A DNA stretch of 64,000 nucleotides from a halophilic archaeon (GCA_003298465.1 QNGA01000007.1:186001-250000), one strand, 5' to 3'. Counted from the stretch's first letter, positions 1 to 9,621 are shown. Numbers and translations: made by a program. Notes: generated by a model not told the origin, from the sequence alone.

Positions 1-2
1 AG

Positions 3-370
3 GATGAAGCTGACATGGTGGGGAACAAGCCACTATTCTGATACTTTCATCCAATTTCCGATGCCAGGATTCGTCAGACAGGCAATGCTACGCAGCGACT
101 GGAATCGGTCAAAATAGAGCGGATTCTCACCTGTCCTCCGGAAGTGGCCCGTCCGCCTACATTAACCAAGTCTGAAAGGGCAGTTGGTGAACGCCACATT
201 CCAGAGGACAAGGCTATTCGGAACTTGCTACCTTCCGTGAGCAACGCGTAGAGTCCCAGCAGATCGAAGATTTGCTGCTAGAAAAGTACGACGAACTCTT
301 AGAACAGATACTCGTTCAAAGTATATCGTCGGTCGTCGCTGCTTCTTTGAAGCGGTCCAGTTACAGTTAG
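3..370 (+). pseudogene. Decayed coding sequence of unknown function
   Basis: Frame 3 reads as protein-like sequence from the window edge, with one in-frame TGA at 39-41, until a TAG near 250. A second frame then continues from about 230 to a TAG at 370 with an acidic, helix-like stretch (FREQRVESQQIEDLLLEKYD). Charged residues and haloarchaeal-looking codons suggest a gene broken by a stop and a frameshift and cut by the window edge. I do not recognise the family. It could also be chance open frame. Confidence 0.25.
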
Positions 371-768
371 CGTAACGAGTAGGGAACTCGACTTCTGTAT
401 TTTATCGGATCTTCCAGCTCGTACTATGAATTTAGCTCGAACACTACGACCGACTTGTTTTCATCGAATTCCGCTTGATCACCTATGTAGGAGTCCTACG
501 TTCGAACGTGGGTGGCTTCTGTCGAGGAAACGATTTCTATACTGTAGACCGAACACCGTCTGTGTGACCGTTTCGACATCTCCCTCACCGTTCATGTACA
601 GACCATAAACTTACGACCGATCAACATCACCCCTCGGTGATGAGTTCATCCATCTAATCGCCGGCCTGTCCCGAATTGATTGAGTATGCTGTTCCGTGTC
701 GCTTGGTAATATAATGTCATCATTCCATATAATAGAATGGTATCATACTTATTAAGATAGTAATAAAC
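371..768. other. Stretch without a recognisable gene
   Basis: Short open frames exist on both strands but none has recognisable family features. The last 100 bases are AT-rich and may hold the promoter of the following small zinc-ribbon gene. Confidence 0.4.
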
Positions 769-1035
769 ATGCGTGGGGATATGTTCAGAAAAGGCGCTAC
801 CATTACTAGACAAGCTATCGCCAGGAATCCTACAATGAAAGATACAAACAGCAGCGCAGCCGATACTATCGAACACTGTAGGATCTGTGCGGACCAGACG
901 CCACATGAGGTCTCACTTGAAATCCGTACTGAAAGCAATAAATCAGATAACGCTGAATTTTCTCGAGAGCCATATCGAATCACTCACTGCCTTATCTGTG
1001 GTGAAATAACGAGCCAACGGATGAACAACGGCTAA
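769..1035 (+). CDS. Small zinc-ribbon protein (DUF7835-like)
   Basis: An 88-residue frame with two CxxC pairs (CRIC and CLIC) about 37 residues apart, enough to hold one zinc ion as a beta-ribbon. The middle and C-terminal signature (PHEVSLEIRTES, then FSREPYRITHC and QRMNNG) matches my memory of a small haloarchaeal family often labelled DUF7835. No reaction is known for it; a role in nucleic-acid or protein binding is only inference. Conservation starts near residue 23, so the ATG at 835 is a good alternative start. The upstream bases are AT-rich. It stands alone, and its neighbours on both sides are decayed. Confidence 0.75.
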   Translation: MRGDMFRKGATITRQAIARNPTMKDTNSSAADTIEHCRICADQTPHEVSLEIRTESNKSDNAEFSREPYRITHCLICGEITSQRMNNG

Positions 1036-1131
1036 CCGACACCCAGATACCACTCACCTATACTAAAGTGATAGCAGTTGACCGCAGTAAGGAGCCCCCT
1101 CAGCAGGGTACTCCGGGACAGGCCTTGCACC

Positions 1132-1275
1132 ATGTTACTCCTTGCGGCAATGGTCGGCCTTGGGTGCACAGGGCTTGTTTGTTTTACCACTGCATTCATA
1201 TACCTAACTGGCTACTATCGCCTCCGATTAATTGTGCTGTCAACAGCCACTCCCTGTAGTCATAAGACGCATTGA
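1132..1275 (+). CDS. Possible very small membrane protein
   Basis: A 47-residue frame from an ATG. Residues 2 to about 26 form one hydrophobic segment (LLLAAMVGLGCTGLVCFTTA), followed by a basic turn and a short tail. A TTG at 1078 would lengthen it. No family is recognised and no promoter is clear, so chance is a real possibility. Confidence 0.2.
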   Translation: MLLLAAMVGLGCTGLVCFTTAFIYLTGYYRLRLIVLSTATPCSHKTH

Positions 1276-1677
1276 TCGACAATACGGCACTAGAAAATGA
1301 TCCGTAACCGCCTCGAAGAACCGAGAAGCAGCCAGCGCTTCGTTAATATACTATACTAACACTATCTGCTGCGTCGATCGCACTTGGTCGAGCATGGGCG
1401 CCCGTTTCTCCGGCATTTTGTTGCAGTCGTCACTCTCAGTGGTCGTCTCGTCACTTCTTTTTGCGAGCGTGTGCTCATCGACAATGTCTGGGTGCAGCTG
1501 GTGGTGAGCCAGAATACAAGAAGATGGAGCGGGGTTTGGTAGTCGTCTCGCAGTCGCTATTGGGATAAACATCGCAATGAAGGATGTTTCTCTGGTCTGC
1601 CGGCGCCTCACGCTTACAGGCAGTACCATAGGCAGTGAGCGCATTGCCTGGTCGGCGGGTTCACTGAGGAGGGGTCG

Positions 1678-2022
1678 ATGTTGAAACTCACTGGCAACAT
1701 TGATGTGACGCAAGAGAGCTACGACAATCCCGCCGAGCACAACTCCGTCGTGACGCTTGACACTGAGACGGACGACGTACTTGCTTGGACCTGTCCTCAC
1801 CACATCCACCGGCACGCTCGCTGCATATCCATGTCTGTCGTCGAAGATGTGACCGCCGATGGCCCCTCAGCCACTTCCCTCGCAGATAAGGGGTCTGACT
1901 CAGTATAATAGGGTGCATGCCACTGATCGCACGTCGGCCATGAGAAGTACGGCACCTTGACCACCGCTACTGGCAGTAGGAGCACTGAGACGACCGACAA
2001 ACGCATGCTCGATAACTGCTAA
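1678..2022 (+). pseudogene. Broken SWIM zinc-finger family gene
   Basis: The first part (1678-1908) reads YDNPAEHNSVVTLD then TCPHHIHRHARC, which resembles haloarchaeal SWIM-finger proteins (a CxC..CxH zinc site, here degraded because the last His is lost). After a TAA at 1906-1908 another frame gives HVGHEKYG and ETTDKRMLDNC, matching the C-terminus of the better-preserved copy at 41866-42102 (HVGYDKHG, ETTDKRALDACC). The gene is therefore frameshifted and without a complete zinc site. SWIM proteins are thought to bind DNA or protein; this one is presumably dead. Confidence 0.55.
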
Positions 2023-2063
2023 GCGTTTTTGCCCGTTTTCTAGCTTATCAAAGACGCTTGCAG

Positions 2064-2188
2064 ACAGTGCCGACCAGTGCACGCTTACCGAGAGCATCGA
2101 TAACGCGATCACTGAAAGTAACGACTATAGTGTTTTGGAGACGCAGATGGCCTTTCTCAAGGTTACAAGCGCTCTTTCCCACGGCTAA
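2064..2188 (+). pseudogene. Relic downstream of the SWIM gene
   Basis: One frame reads ADSADQCTLTESIDNAITES and runs on through VLETQMAFLKVTS to TAA. A similar piece, SDQRTLTDSIDETTDDR, follows the third SWIM copy at about 44534-44642. The repeat suggests the SWIM gene and a second short coding piece were copied together. Function unknown. Confidence 0.35.
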
Positions 2189-2436
2189 AGGTGTAAGAGG
2201 GTGCCGACAGGAAACGAGGGTGACGTACAGGATATCTACAAGGGTCAATAATCCGACGTAGTTTAGGTAACCAATTTCTGGTCGCTTTTGTCTGTTTCAC
2301 CACTGTACCTTTGAACTGATACGCTCAAACTCACATTGTTGAGTCTATTGTTGTTCAGTAATGGAATAGATGATCTACATGCACCTAAGAGGAGTATTGA
2401 AGAGAAAAGTTTTTCAACATCGGAACTGGTGGTGAA

Positions 2437-2443
2437 TATAATC
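2437..2443 (+). promoter_or_regulatory. TATA-like box of the nad operon
   Basis: AT-rich TATAATC lies 23 bases before the GTG at 2460, the spacing expected for an archaeal TATA box serving a leaderless mRNA. This favours a start at 2460 or at the nearby ATG 2469. Seen by eye only. Confidence 0.45.
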
Positions 2444-2459
2444 TGCAGGTGAACTAACC

Positions 2460-3590
2460 GTGACGGAAATGGAAACAACACAGTTCGAGACTGACCTCAG
2501 TCTCTTCAAGTACGATAACTTAGAACAGCTCCCCCCGACGTATCGGAACCTCAGTGAGGATGAGCGTACCGAACGCATCAAAACTGCATTGGCCAAACTT
2601 GGTGACGATGTGATTCTCCTCGGTCACAACTACCAGCGGCGAGAAATCGTCGAACATGCCGATTTCGTTGGCGACTCATACCAACTTAGTGTGGAGGCAG
2701 CGAAGACAGATGCCGACTACGTGATCTTCGGTGGTGTGACGTTCATGGCTGAGTCGGCAGATATCATCACCGACGACGATCAGACCGTGATCTTACCAAG
2801 CATGGAGGCCTCCTGTCCGATGGCAGGAATGGCCGAGGCCCTGCAAGTCGATACCGCGTGGGCCGAAATCACGGCCGCGACCGACGAGACCATCATTCCT
2901 ATCACGTACATGAATAGCTATGCCGACCTGAAGGCATTCTGTGCCGACCAAGGGGGTCTGGTCTGTACTTCCTCGAATGCTCACAAAGCCTTTCAATATG
3001 CCTTCGAACAGGATGCCAAAGTCCTGTTCCTCCCAGATAAGCATCTCGGCGAGAACACAGCCCACCAGTTGGGCATGTCGGATGAAATCGTCGAGTGGGA
3101 TCCATGGAACCCTGAGAGCGCCAAAGCAAGCAAGGCTGCCGATCACGAGATCATCCTCTGGGACGGTTACTGTCAGGTCCATGAGCGCTTCCGCGAAGAG
3201 CATATTTCGACCCTCCGTGAGGAGCGTCCAGATGCCAACGTTGTTGTCCACCCTGAATGTCGTCGCGGGGTCGTAGAGGCTGCCGACGTTGTCGGTTCCA
3301 CCTCGACCATTTGTCAGACGATCGATGAAGCCGATCCTGGGGAGACGTGGGCGATCGGCACTGAGATTCACCTCGCGGATCACCTCGATCGCTGGCATCC
3401 TGAGGTCGAGGTGCTCCCGCTGTGCGGTGACGCCTGTATGGACTGTAATGCTATGCGTCAGATTGACCCAAACTACCTGACATGGGTATTGGAGGAACTG
3501 ACGGAAGGCCGCGAGCGCAACGTCATTCAAGTCGCACCTGAAGAAAAAGAACTCGCACAGGTCGCTCTCGACCGAATGATGGAACTCTGA
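2460..3590 (+). CDS. nadA: Quinolinate synthase NadA
   Basis: Joins iminoaspartate and dihydroxyacetone phosphate to give quinolinate, the second step of de novo NAD synthesis; a cytoplasmic 4Fe-4S enzyme. The 376-residue protein shows the expected motifs in order: LLGHNYQRREIVEHADFVGD near residue 55, GGVTFMAESADI near 95, and candidate cluster cysteines in MEASCPMAG, GLVCTSS, HPECRRG and CGDACMDCNAM. Length is normal for haloarchaeal NadA. GTG 2460 is taken because of the TATA-like box 23 bases upstream; ATG 2469 is equally possible. nadB starts 3 bases after its stop, so the two are surely cotranscribed. Confidence 0.96.
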   Translation: MTEMETTQFETDLSLFKYDNLEQLPPTYRNLSEDERTERIKTALAKLGDDVILLGHNYQRREIVEHADFVGDSYQLSVEAAKTDADYVIFGGVTFMAESADIITDDDQTVILPSMEASCPMAGMAEALQVDTAWAEITAATDETIIPITYMNSYADLKAFCADQGGLVCTSSNAHKAFQYAFEQDAKVLFLPDKHLGENTAHQLGMSDEIVEWDPWNPESAKASKAADHEIILWDGYCQVHERFREEHISTLREERPDANVVVHPECRRGVVEAADVVGSTSTICQTIDEADPGETWAIGTEIHLADHLDRWHPEVEVLPLCGDACMDCNAMRQIDPNYLTWVLEELTEGRERNVIQVAPEEKELAQVALDRMMEL

Positions 3591-3593
3591 GTC

Positions 3594-5168
3594 ATGATAC
3601 CCGCAGATTCAGTCTCTAAGACAGCGGAGAGCGAACAAAAGAAATCGCAACCACAACACAACGAGTCAGACGTGCTCGTTGTCGGCTCCGGTATCGCTGG
3701 GCTCGCCGCGGCGCTCGCTGCTGTTCAGAATGACGCGGGCGTGACAATCATAACAAAATCGACGCGTCCCGAGGGAGCATCTTCTTGGTGGGCACAAGGT
3801 GGTATTGCGATCGCACGCCAGAACCCCGAACAGTTCAAACAGGACATCATCAATGCCTCCAGCGGGACGGCAGATCCCGATGCCGTTGACATCCTCGTTG
3901 AGAACGCCAACGCTGCAGTTGAAGAGGTGTTGCTAGAGACACTTGATATCGAGTTTGATCTCGACGACCGTGGGGAGTTCGACTTCGGTCGTGAAGCTGC
4001 CCACTCGGACAACCGCGTCCTCCACGTTGACGCTTCGACCGGTCGTCATATCTACGTTCCATTTCTGAACTATCTCGACAACCACGATAATATCGAAATA
4101 GTCGACGATACAGCAGCACTCGAACTGATTCGCCATGAAGGACGCGTTCATGGTGCCGTGCTTGAATCAGATAACCAGTTTGAGCCACACTACGCCGGTT
4201 CAGTGGTCCTCGCGACCGGCGGCATCGGCGACTTGTATTCACGCTCAACCAACCCTCAGGGGTCAACCGGTGACGGCATTGCGATGGCCGCCCTTGCGGG
4301 CGCAAACGTAACTGACATGGAGTACGTCCAGTTCCATCCAACTGTCTGTCTCACCAACAACGAGCCGTTCCTTATCAGCGAAGCCGTCCGCGGAGAAGGA
4401 GCAGTCCTCCGGAATGGCAATAGAGAACGGTTCATGCCCACCTACCACGACGACGCGGATCTCGCACCACGCGACATCGTAGCACGTGCGGTCAAGACTG
4501 AACGCGAGACGACTGGCGACGTCATGCTCGACGTGACCGCACTCGATTTCAAAGACGAATTCCCTAACCTCGCTGAGCGCTGTGCCAAGCACGGAGTTGA
4601 CTGGACGGAGGGAATTCCAGTCGCCCCTGCCGAACACTTCCTCTGTGGTGGTATCACGGTCGACAACTATGGCCGAACAAGTCTTGACCACCTCTACGCA
4701 GTTGGCGAATGCGCCCGAACTGGCGTTCACGGCGCCAACCGGCTTGCCTCTACATCACTACTGGAGGGGCTAGTTTGGGGTCGCCGTGCCGGAGAGGATG
4801 CCGCCAATAGCGATATCACGATCGTTGAGCCACCTGAACTCCTCGATCAAGATCCGAGGCTCCCAGCTAACTTCGCCCAGGAGAAGCTCGACCGTCTGCA
4901 TAGAGTAATGGATGAGTATGTCGGCCTCGAGCGCGATACCGAGGACCTCCAGCGTGCCATGGCCGTTTTCCGCCGGCTCAAGGGTGAAGTCGATGCCTAC
5001 ACTCGAACTCGAACCTCGCGGTCATTATACGAACTCCGTAGCGCTACCGTGACAGCACTCCTCATCGCCCGCCAAGCCACAGAAAACGATACATCGGTCG
5101 GCTGCCACCAAATCCATGATGAATTATCTTCGGATAGCAAAGCCGTGGAATCGATAACCGACGACTGA
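3594..5168 (+). CDS. nadB: L-aspartate oxidase NadB
   Basis: Flavoenzyme that oxidises L-aspartate to iminoaspartate, the substrate of NadA. The 524-residue protein has a short variable N-terminus, then the FAD-binding motif VLVVGSGIAGLAAALAAV (about residues 27-44) and SSWWAQGGIAIA typical of the family. Further marks are FHPT, EAVRGEGAVLRN, RDIVARAV and, near residue 375, YAVGECARTGVHGANRLAS. The C-terminal helical domain of succinate dehydrogenase or fumarate reductase flavoproteins follows. The ATG at 3594 is 3 bases after nadA, and the stop overlaps the nadC start as TGATG. Intact. Confidence 0.96.
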   Translation: MIPADSVSKTAESEQKKSQPQHNESDVLVVGSGIAGLAAALAAVQNDAGVTIITKSTRPEGASSWWAQGGIAIARQNPEQFKQDIINASSGTADPDAVDILVENANAAVEEVLLETLDIEFDLDDRGEFDFGREAAHSDNRVLHVDASTGRHIYVPFLNYLDNHDNIEIVDDTAALELIRHEGRVHGAVLESDNQFEPHYAGSVVLATGGIGDLYSRSTNPQGSTGDGIAMAALAGANVTDMEYVQFHPTVCLTNNEPFLISEAVRGEGAVLRNGNRERFMPTYHDDADLAPRDIVARAVKTERETTGDVMLDVTALDFKDEFPNLAERCAKHGVDWTEGIPVAPAEHFLCGGITVDNYGRTSLDHLYAVGECARTGVHGANRLASTSLLEGLVWGRRAGEDAANSDITIVEPPELLDQDPRLPANFAQEKLDRLHRVMDEYVGLERDTEDLQRAMAVFRRLKGEVDAYTRTRTSRSLYELRSATVTALLIARQATENDTSVGCHQIHDELSSDSKAVESITDD

Positions 5169-5983
5169 TGATTCCTACTTCGCAGATCGAGCAGTGGCTC
5201 GAAGAGGACCTTGGTCACCATGACGTTACCAGCCAGATCGCCGGTGAGACGACCGGTCGGCTTGTGGCGAAGGAGACAGGCGTCGTGGCTGGGCTTGATG
5301 CTGCTGTAGGCGTGTTCGAGTACCTCGACGCTGCTACTGAACGGCAGGTTGAAACCGGGGATTATATCGACGTAGGCGACACCGTTCTCACTGTTGAGGG
5401 ACCGGCCTGTGACGTGCTTCGTGGTGAGCGTGTTGCAGTGAATATCACAGGCCACGCCTCTGGTATCGCCACGAAGACGCGGCAAGCAGTAGCTGCAGCA
5501 CAGGATATTGACGATGCTGTCCGCATTGCGGGTACACGCAAGACGACGCCAGGTCTCCGTGGTATCGATAAACGTGCAGTCGTCGCAGGTGGCGGTGACA
5601 CTCATCGGCTTGATCTGTCACACATGGTCATGGTCAAGGACAATCATATCGCAGAGATGGGCTTCGAGACTGCAATTACACACTTCCAGGAACGAGCCTC
5701 GTTCACGACGAAGATTGAAGTAGAAGTTGAACAGCCAGCCGACGCCCCACGTGCTGCAGCAGCTGGCGCTGACATTGTGTTATTAGACAATCTAGCTCCT
5801 ACCGAGACTGAGGAAGCTGTTGAACAGCTTCGAGCGGCTGATTCTGCCGCTCTGGCGGAAGCGTCTGGTAATATCACTCTTAGTGATGTTCCGAGCTACG
5901 CCGCGACTGGTGTGAATATCATCTCGATGGGGTGTTTAACCCACTCAGCTGGAGTACTGGACTACTCATTCCAGACGACATGA
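5168..5983 (+). CDS. nadC: Nicotinate-nucleotide pyrophosphorylase NadC
   Basis: Quinolinate phosphoribosyltransferase: quinolinate plus PRPP gives nicotinate mononucleotide, CO2 and pyrophosphate. 271 residues, the usual length. Family marks are the N-terminal EEDLGHHDVTSQ, the basic substrate-binding stretch GTRKTTPGLR, then DKRAVVAGGG and HRLDLSHMVMVKDNHI, EVEVEQ near residue 185, LLDNL and EASGNI, ending with the barrel motif VNIISMGCLTHS. The ATG overlaps the nadB stop by one base, so translation is probably coupled. It is the last gene of a compact three-gene operon that supplies NAD precursors from aspartate. Confidence 0.96.
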   Translation: MIPTSQIEQWLEEDLGHHDVTSQIAGETTGRLVAKETGVVAGLDAAVGVFEYLDAATERQVETGDYIDVGDTVLTVEGPACDVLRGERVAVNITGHASGIATKTRQAVAAAQDIDDAVRIAGTRKTTPGLRGIDKRAVVAGGGDTHRLDLSHMVMVKDNHIAEMGFETAITHFQERASFTTKIEVEVEQPADAPRAAAAGADIVLLDNLAPTETEEAVEQLRAADSAALAEASGNITLSDVPSYAATGVNIISMGCLTHSAGVLDYSFQTT

Positions 5984-6276
5984 GGACTCTCCTATCCTCA
6001 CCACGGCTATTGCCACGCACAAGCCGGCGTTGCGGATGCGACACCAATGGCTCCTGGATTGGTTCTTACTCTGGTTGGCTCATGTCTTTTACCATCAAAT
6101 TTGAACGATGGATTGCAGTCACAGTGGCATACCAGACGACACTGCTGCAAGCCACTTAAGCCAGCATGACACGTCGTCAGGTTCCGTTTCTCTTGTCCTG
6201 GTGTATCACTCTCCGTCTCACCGATCTGACTGCTATAGAGGATCTTCCCGTTGACCTCTTCCATCTCGGCATATGC

Positions 6277-6504
6277 ATGGTCTCGAACAGTGCACCATTA
6301 CTACCACCACTCGCCCAAGATGGCTTTGATGCGCTCATCTCTGCAGCGCCGCACGACGATAGTTTCAGCTACGACCGCGCCTATACGATTCTCGTCGAGG
6401 AGGAAGATCTCAGCCAACCGGCTGCTGGCGATATTCTCGAACGACTCCTACTGCGGGGGTATCTCTACGAGGTTGATGGCGAGCTCCGGCTGACCGAGCC
6501 ATGA
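6277..6504 (+). CDS. Small winged-helix-like protein, unknown function
   Basis: A 75-residue acidic protein, MVSNSAPLLPPLAQDG onward, with a helix-turn-helix-like C-terminal half: FSYDRAYTILVEEEDLSQPA, ERLLLRGYLYEVDG, ELRLTEP. The last part resembles the recognition helix and wing of small winged-helix domains. A truncated relative sits at 17329-17481 (FSYDHTYTILAEEADLRQPG). An in-frame TTG/ATG-type extension to 6166 exists but is hydrophobic and unlike the rest, so the ATG at 6277 is preferred. I know similar haloarchaeal hypothetical proteins but no function. Confidence 0.65.
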   Translation: MVSNSAPLLPPLAQDGFDALISAAPHDDSFSYDRAYTILVEEEDLSQPAAGDILERLLLRGYLYEVDGELRLTEP

Positions 6505-6627
6505 CAAGTGGGAGAGATATTGGCTAGCCAGCAGCCAGGGTGTCATTGCGAAACTGAGTGTTCTAGTAGATACGTCGAGATGACTTACAGCGGTGTATAC
6601 ACTCGGTGACGATTTAGGGAGTAGGCT

Positions 6628-6948
6628 CTACCTAGACCGATTATTTGTACTCTCGGCGGTTTTTCGATTGGATTTCAGTGCCGCAATTCGGTCCTGAAGA
6701 TTCTCAATTCGTTCATCGAGATCTTCGACGAACGCGGTTGTTTGGTCAGTTGTGAGTGCGCCCTGTGGCGATGGCGTGATGAGATTGTCTTCTTCAAGCT
6801 GTCGCAAAGAGTAGCGTACTTCGTGGCGGGCATAGTTGGTTTCGTGCGACAGTTGGACGATGCCGATCGGTTCTTGATCAAGGACCAGTTTGAGGATTTC
6901 GAGATGGCGCTGGATCATCTCGAGCTGATCGGTGAAATCGGTGATCAT
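6628..6948 (-). CDS. Winged-helix transcription regulator, haloarchaeal
   Basis: A 106-residue protein from the ATG at 6948 (MITDFTDQLEMIQRHLE). Residues about 20-65 are a winged helix (IGIVQLSHETNYARHEVRYSLRQLEEDNLITPS); the C-terminus, DLDERIENLQDRIAALK, is a short amphipathic coiled coil probably used to dimerise. Related proteins are common in haloarchaea and annotated only as predicted regulators. An upstream ATG at 6975 would add nine residues that look atypical. It stands alone on the minus strand between two plus-strand small genes. The target is unknown. Confidence 0.75.
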   Translation of the reverse strand: MITDFTDQLEMIQRHLEILKLVLDQEPIGIVQLSHETNYARHEVRYSLRQLEEDNLITPSPQGALTTDQTTAFVEDLDERIENLQDRIAALKSNRKTAESTNNRSR

Positions 6949-7265
6949 GAGATGTGGAGGTAGGAAGCCTACCAAATTAACAGTTTATGTTGGACCAGTT
7001 CTCGCCGTTCTACGATGATGCACATAACTTAGAAGAATAGTCTATCGTTCCCCGATGAGCGTGTAATGGTACGGCGGTAAATCAACTTCTTGAATAGTAT
7101 CTATCCGTTATCGCGAGAACTACTTAAAGATGGACGCGAGGATATCAGAACGTCTCTTCAGTAGTCAACACAGCTGGCAGTCGCCGACCGTTTCATGTTG
7201 CTAGTGGATGAATTATGATAATCGAAAGGAGAATAGCGATAGAGAACCTTACTTTCTATACAATC

Positions 7266-7595
7266 ATGAGCCAGTCATTAGAAAGTCAGGTGACAGCGCT
7301 GAACGAGACCCAACCACCTCGGTATGGGCTCCTCCGCAGCTATCACGAAAGTGTCCAGCAGGCGCTCGAAGGTTGCTCATGCAACTATCCCACGACAAAG
7401 CGGTTGGTGAATGTGGTTGACGATCCAGCGATCACACCCCAAATGCTCGGCAACATCCTCTCGTTGCTCGTCGACCTCGACGTGATCGGCGTCCACAGCC
7501 AGCGCAACAATAGTAACCGCTACGACCTTACCCAGTACGATCCCGTCCGCATGGACGAGCTTGCAGATCTCTTAGAAGCAAATCCAGAGCCGTGA
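7266..7595 (+). CDS. Predicted winged-helix protein, unknown function
   Basis: 109 residues from the ATG at 7266 (MSQSLESQVTALNETQPP). The order YGLLRSYHESVQQALEGC, TTKRLVNVVDDPAITPQ, MLGNILSLLVDLDVIGVHS, NRYDLTQYDP looks like a helix-turn-helix with a wing, as in Cdc6-type or plasmid winged-helix domains. The earlier start at 7215 adds a poorly conserved stretch. No partner gene is obvious; the following gene is a pseudogene. A DNA-binding role is inferred from fold only. Confidence 0.6.
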   Translation: MSQSLESQVTALNETQPPRYGLLRSYHESVQQALEGCSCNYPTTKRLVNVVDDPAITPQMLGNILSLLVDLDVIGVHSQRNNSNRYDLTQYDPVRMDELADLLEANPEP

Positions 7596-7619
7596 CGTTC
7601 TCGCAGCAGGGCCGCCAGT

Positions 7620-8281
7620 GGCTCAAAACAACCCCCAAGTGAGTACTCCACTCTACCAAATCCCAATTCCGGAAGCAGATCATGACGGTCGCGACCAACC
7701 CCAATGTCAGGAAGATCGACAGCGGCCACCTGCGGACCGATGCTTATGTCGGGGATCTTATGTCTATCACCTAGTTGTTCTGGGTTGGCTACGCGCGATC
7801 ACTGACAGTGAGGGGACGGCGCCTGGCTATGAAATGCTGGCGGATGCGGTCGCTGATCCGGTCAATGGCAGGATGTGATCGGACGGTTTCGAAATTGACG
7901 AGTTACGGGTAGGCAAGACGACACTCCGGCAGAACCACAATACTTCCTTGCGGGTGCTTGCCGGGCTGGCACGGTCGAAGACACAGAGCGGTGTCTTCCG
8001 AGTACGGTATTGGACGAGCTTGTTGCAGTGTATTTGTCTGCATCTCACGACGCGGATGGACGATGAGCTTGGGGAGCAGTACATTTAGGAGACAGATGGC
8101 GAACTTCTGCGTTCGCAGTTCTGGCGCCATCCCCACCCAGACAAGGATGTGTTCTTCGTCTTGAAATCCATATGTAATCACTGTCGAGCGCGTCATCGAC
8201 GATCTCCATGAATTACTATCTAGTGACGTACTAGCGATTTTCACGCATGCCGACTGTGACGCATCGCGAGTGGGACAGTAA
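7620..8281 (+). pseudogene. Multiply frameshifted gene of unknown function
   Basis: Protein-like sequence continues through several frames: RTDAYVGDLMSIT, then VLGWLRAITDSEGTAPGYEM, then GFEIDELRVGKTTLRQN to TRMDDELGEQYI, an in-frame TAG at about 8086-8088, then ETDGELLRSQFWRHPHPDKD, and in yet another frame ITVERVIDDLHELLSSDV to the TAA at 8281. The pieces lie in order on one strand and fit one protein of about 200 residues broken at least three times. I do not recognise it. The stretch on the opposite strand is only its shadow. Confidence 0.45.
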
Positions 8282-8429
8282 AGGGAGTACAGAGAAAGTT
8301 CTTGCAATAGCCATCCTAATAACATAGATATTTATTTGCGAGTCTATATGTCTCTAAAATCTCATACTGTTGGGTAGATATGTGTCAACAGACGTGAAAT
8401 TAATGGCGGGGCAGATCCTATTGTTTGGT

Positions 8430-8678
8430 ATGAACCAGGATCAAAAACAGGGAAAGCAGAAGAATACTAACCAAGAACTGAATTCTGTAGTTATATTAGA
8501 TATTATGGAACCATCAAAAGCATATCTGACAAGCGAAATCGCGAAAACGATCGGATGGTCACGGGAGGTAACCTACAAAGCACTCAACGACCTAGCAGAA
8601 CGTGGGAGAATTCAAGAACGGAGTCCAAGAGCACGCCGTGTATTCTGGGTATATGAACCAGCTCAGGAACAAGCCTAA
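8430..8678 (+). CDS. Small MarR/ArsR-like winged-helix protein
   Basis: 82 residues from the ATG at 8430, with in-frame starts at 8403 (ATG) and 8370 (TTG). Residues about 15-75 form a winged helix: NSVVILDIMEPSKAYLTSEI, AKTIGWSREVTYKALNDLAE, RGRIQERSPRARRVFWVY. Helix 3 (SREVTYKALNDL) would contact DNA. An AT-rich element (ATATTTATTTG) near 8329-8340 may be its promoter. It has no gene partner; DNA binding is inferred. Confidence 0.6.
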   Translation: MNQDQKQGKQKNTNQELNSVVILDIMEPSKAYLTSEIAKTIGWSREVTYKALNDLAERGRIQERSPRARRVFWVYEPAQEQA

Positions 8679-8961
8679 CAGTAATCTGCATCTTACCCGT
8701 TGGTTCGTATAAATCATTATATGGTATAAGAGAGTTACACTCCGAGACATAGGAACGTTCCATGTCGACAGGGTTAGATATTGTCTCAGGGCGGCTCGGA
8801 GACCTTGTAGAGATATGGTTTTATCGCTGGAAGGGATGAAGACTCGGATCTCAATTCAGGGCGATTTGGCCTTTACTAGAATAGCGAAACGATGTATGCG
8901 ACCATTATCGTTCGGTATCGGCGTCCGTTAGTTCACTTCGGTTACCGTCCCGATTATAAAA
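8679..8961. other. Spacer without a recognisable gene
   Basis: No open frame with family features on either strand. The stretch separates two small genes that converge. Confidence 0.4.
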
Positions 8962-9168
8962 TTAGAATCGGTCGAGAATATTAATAATGTCTGCGCTGAG
9001 TTCATCTTCATCTTCTGCTTCTGCTGTGAGAAGTGCAAAGGTTAAGATTGTTCGTAGAGAAGAGCGGTCTTGAGAGGATAGATGGATTGTTGAAGTATCG
9101 TTTCTGGTTACATTTTCGGGAGAGCGGGTGCTTTCTGCTGACGTACTCGAGGTATTACCAGTGGCCAT
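8962..9168 (-). CDS. Small acidic protein, unknown
   Basis: 68 residues from an ATG at 9168 (MATGNTSSTSAESTRSPENV). The N-terminal half is Ser/Thr-rich and disordered-looking. The C-terminal half, LRTILTFALLTAEAEDEDEL, ADIINILDRF, is an acidic helix typical of soluble haloarchaeal proteins. Another ATG at 9195 would add nine residues. No family is recognised. Confidence 0.45.
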   Translation of the reverse strand: MATGNTSSTSAESTRSPENVTRNDTSTIHLSSQDRSSLRTILTFALLTAEAEDEDELSADIINILDRF

Positions 9169-9621
9169 GCGTCTACGTAAAGGACTGCAAGTCATTTGAA
9201 TCTACATATGAACACTATGAATATCTACTGTGTCTATTTAGTAATCTTAAGTTACTCTGGTTGATTCCATTCTTATTCTTCTTCACCCCCATATAGAATA
9301 AATTGGTTAACTGCATCCTTGGTAAGATCACCGTTAAATAGCACTAGCTATAGAACCTATATAACTAAAAACTCAATAATAGAGCCATAGATCTCTTTAA
9401 AACGTGCTTCTTAATGCTATGACAATCAGACCAAACTGCCGGTCCTGGGAGGATTATCGTCCACAATCGACGATATCGCCGTCCTCAGGCCGCACTGAAA
9501 TATGAACGCAGTGGGGGCGATGCTTCAAATATCGATGTCACGGAGATGTAATAACGACTCCGTGGTTCAGCAGACCACCGCTATGAGGGAAATAGAGCGA
9601 ATCTGTCGCCGTCGACGATGC
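9169..9621. other. AT-rich spacer, no gene seen
   Basis: About 450 bases, very AT-rich between 9200 and 9420. It follows the 3' end of the nuclease gene. I see no open frame worth naming, no clear inverted repeat and no insertion-sequence end. Confidence 0.4.

Noticed and set aside
2793..3530. 245-residue minus-strand open frame
   Set aside because: It lies wholly inside nadA on the other strand and has no family features; a shadow of codon bias.
7903..8325. 140-residue minus-strand open frame
   Set aside because: The plus strand carries an ordered set of protein-like pieces here; the minus frame has no features of its own.
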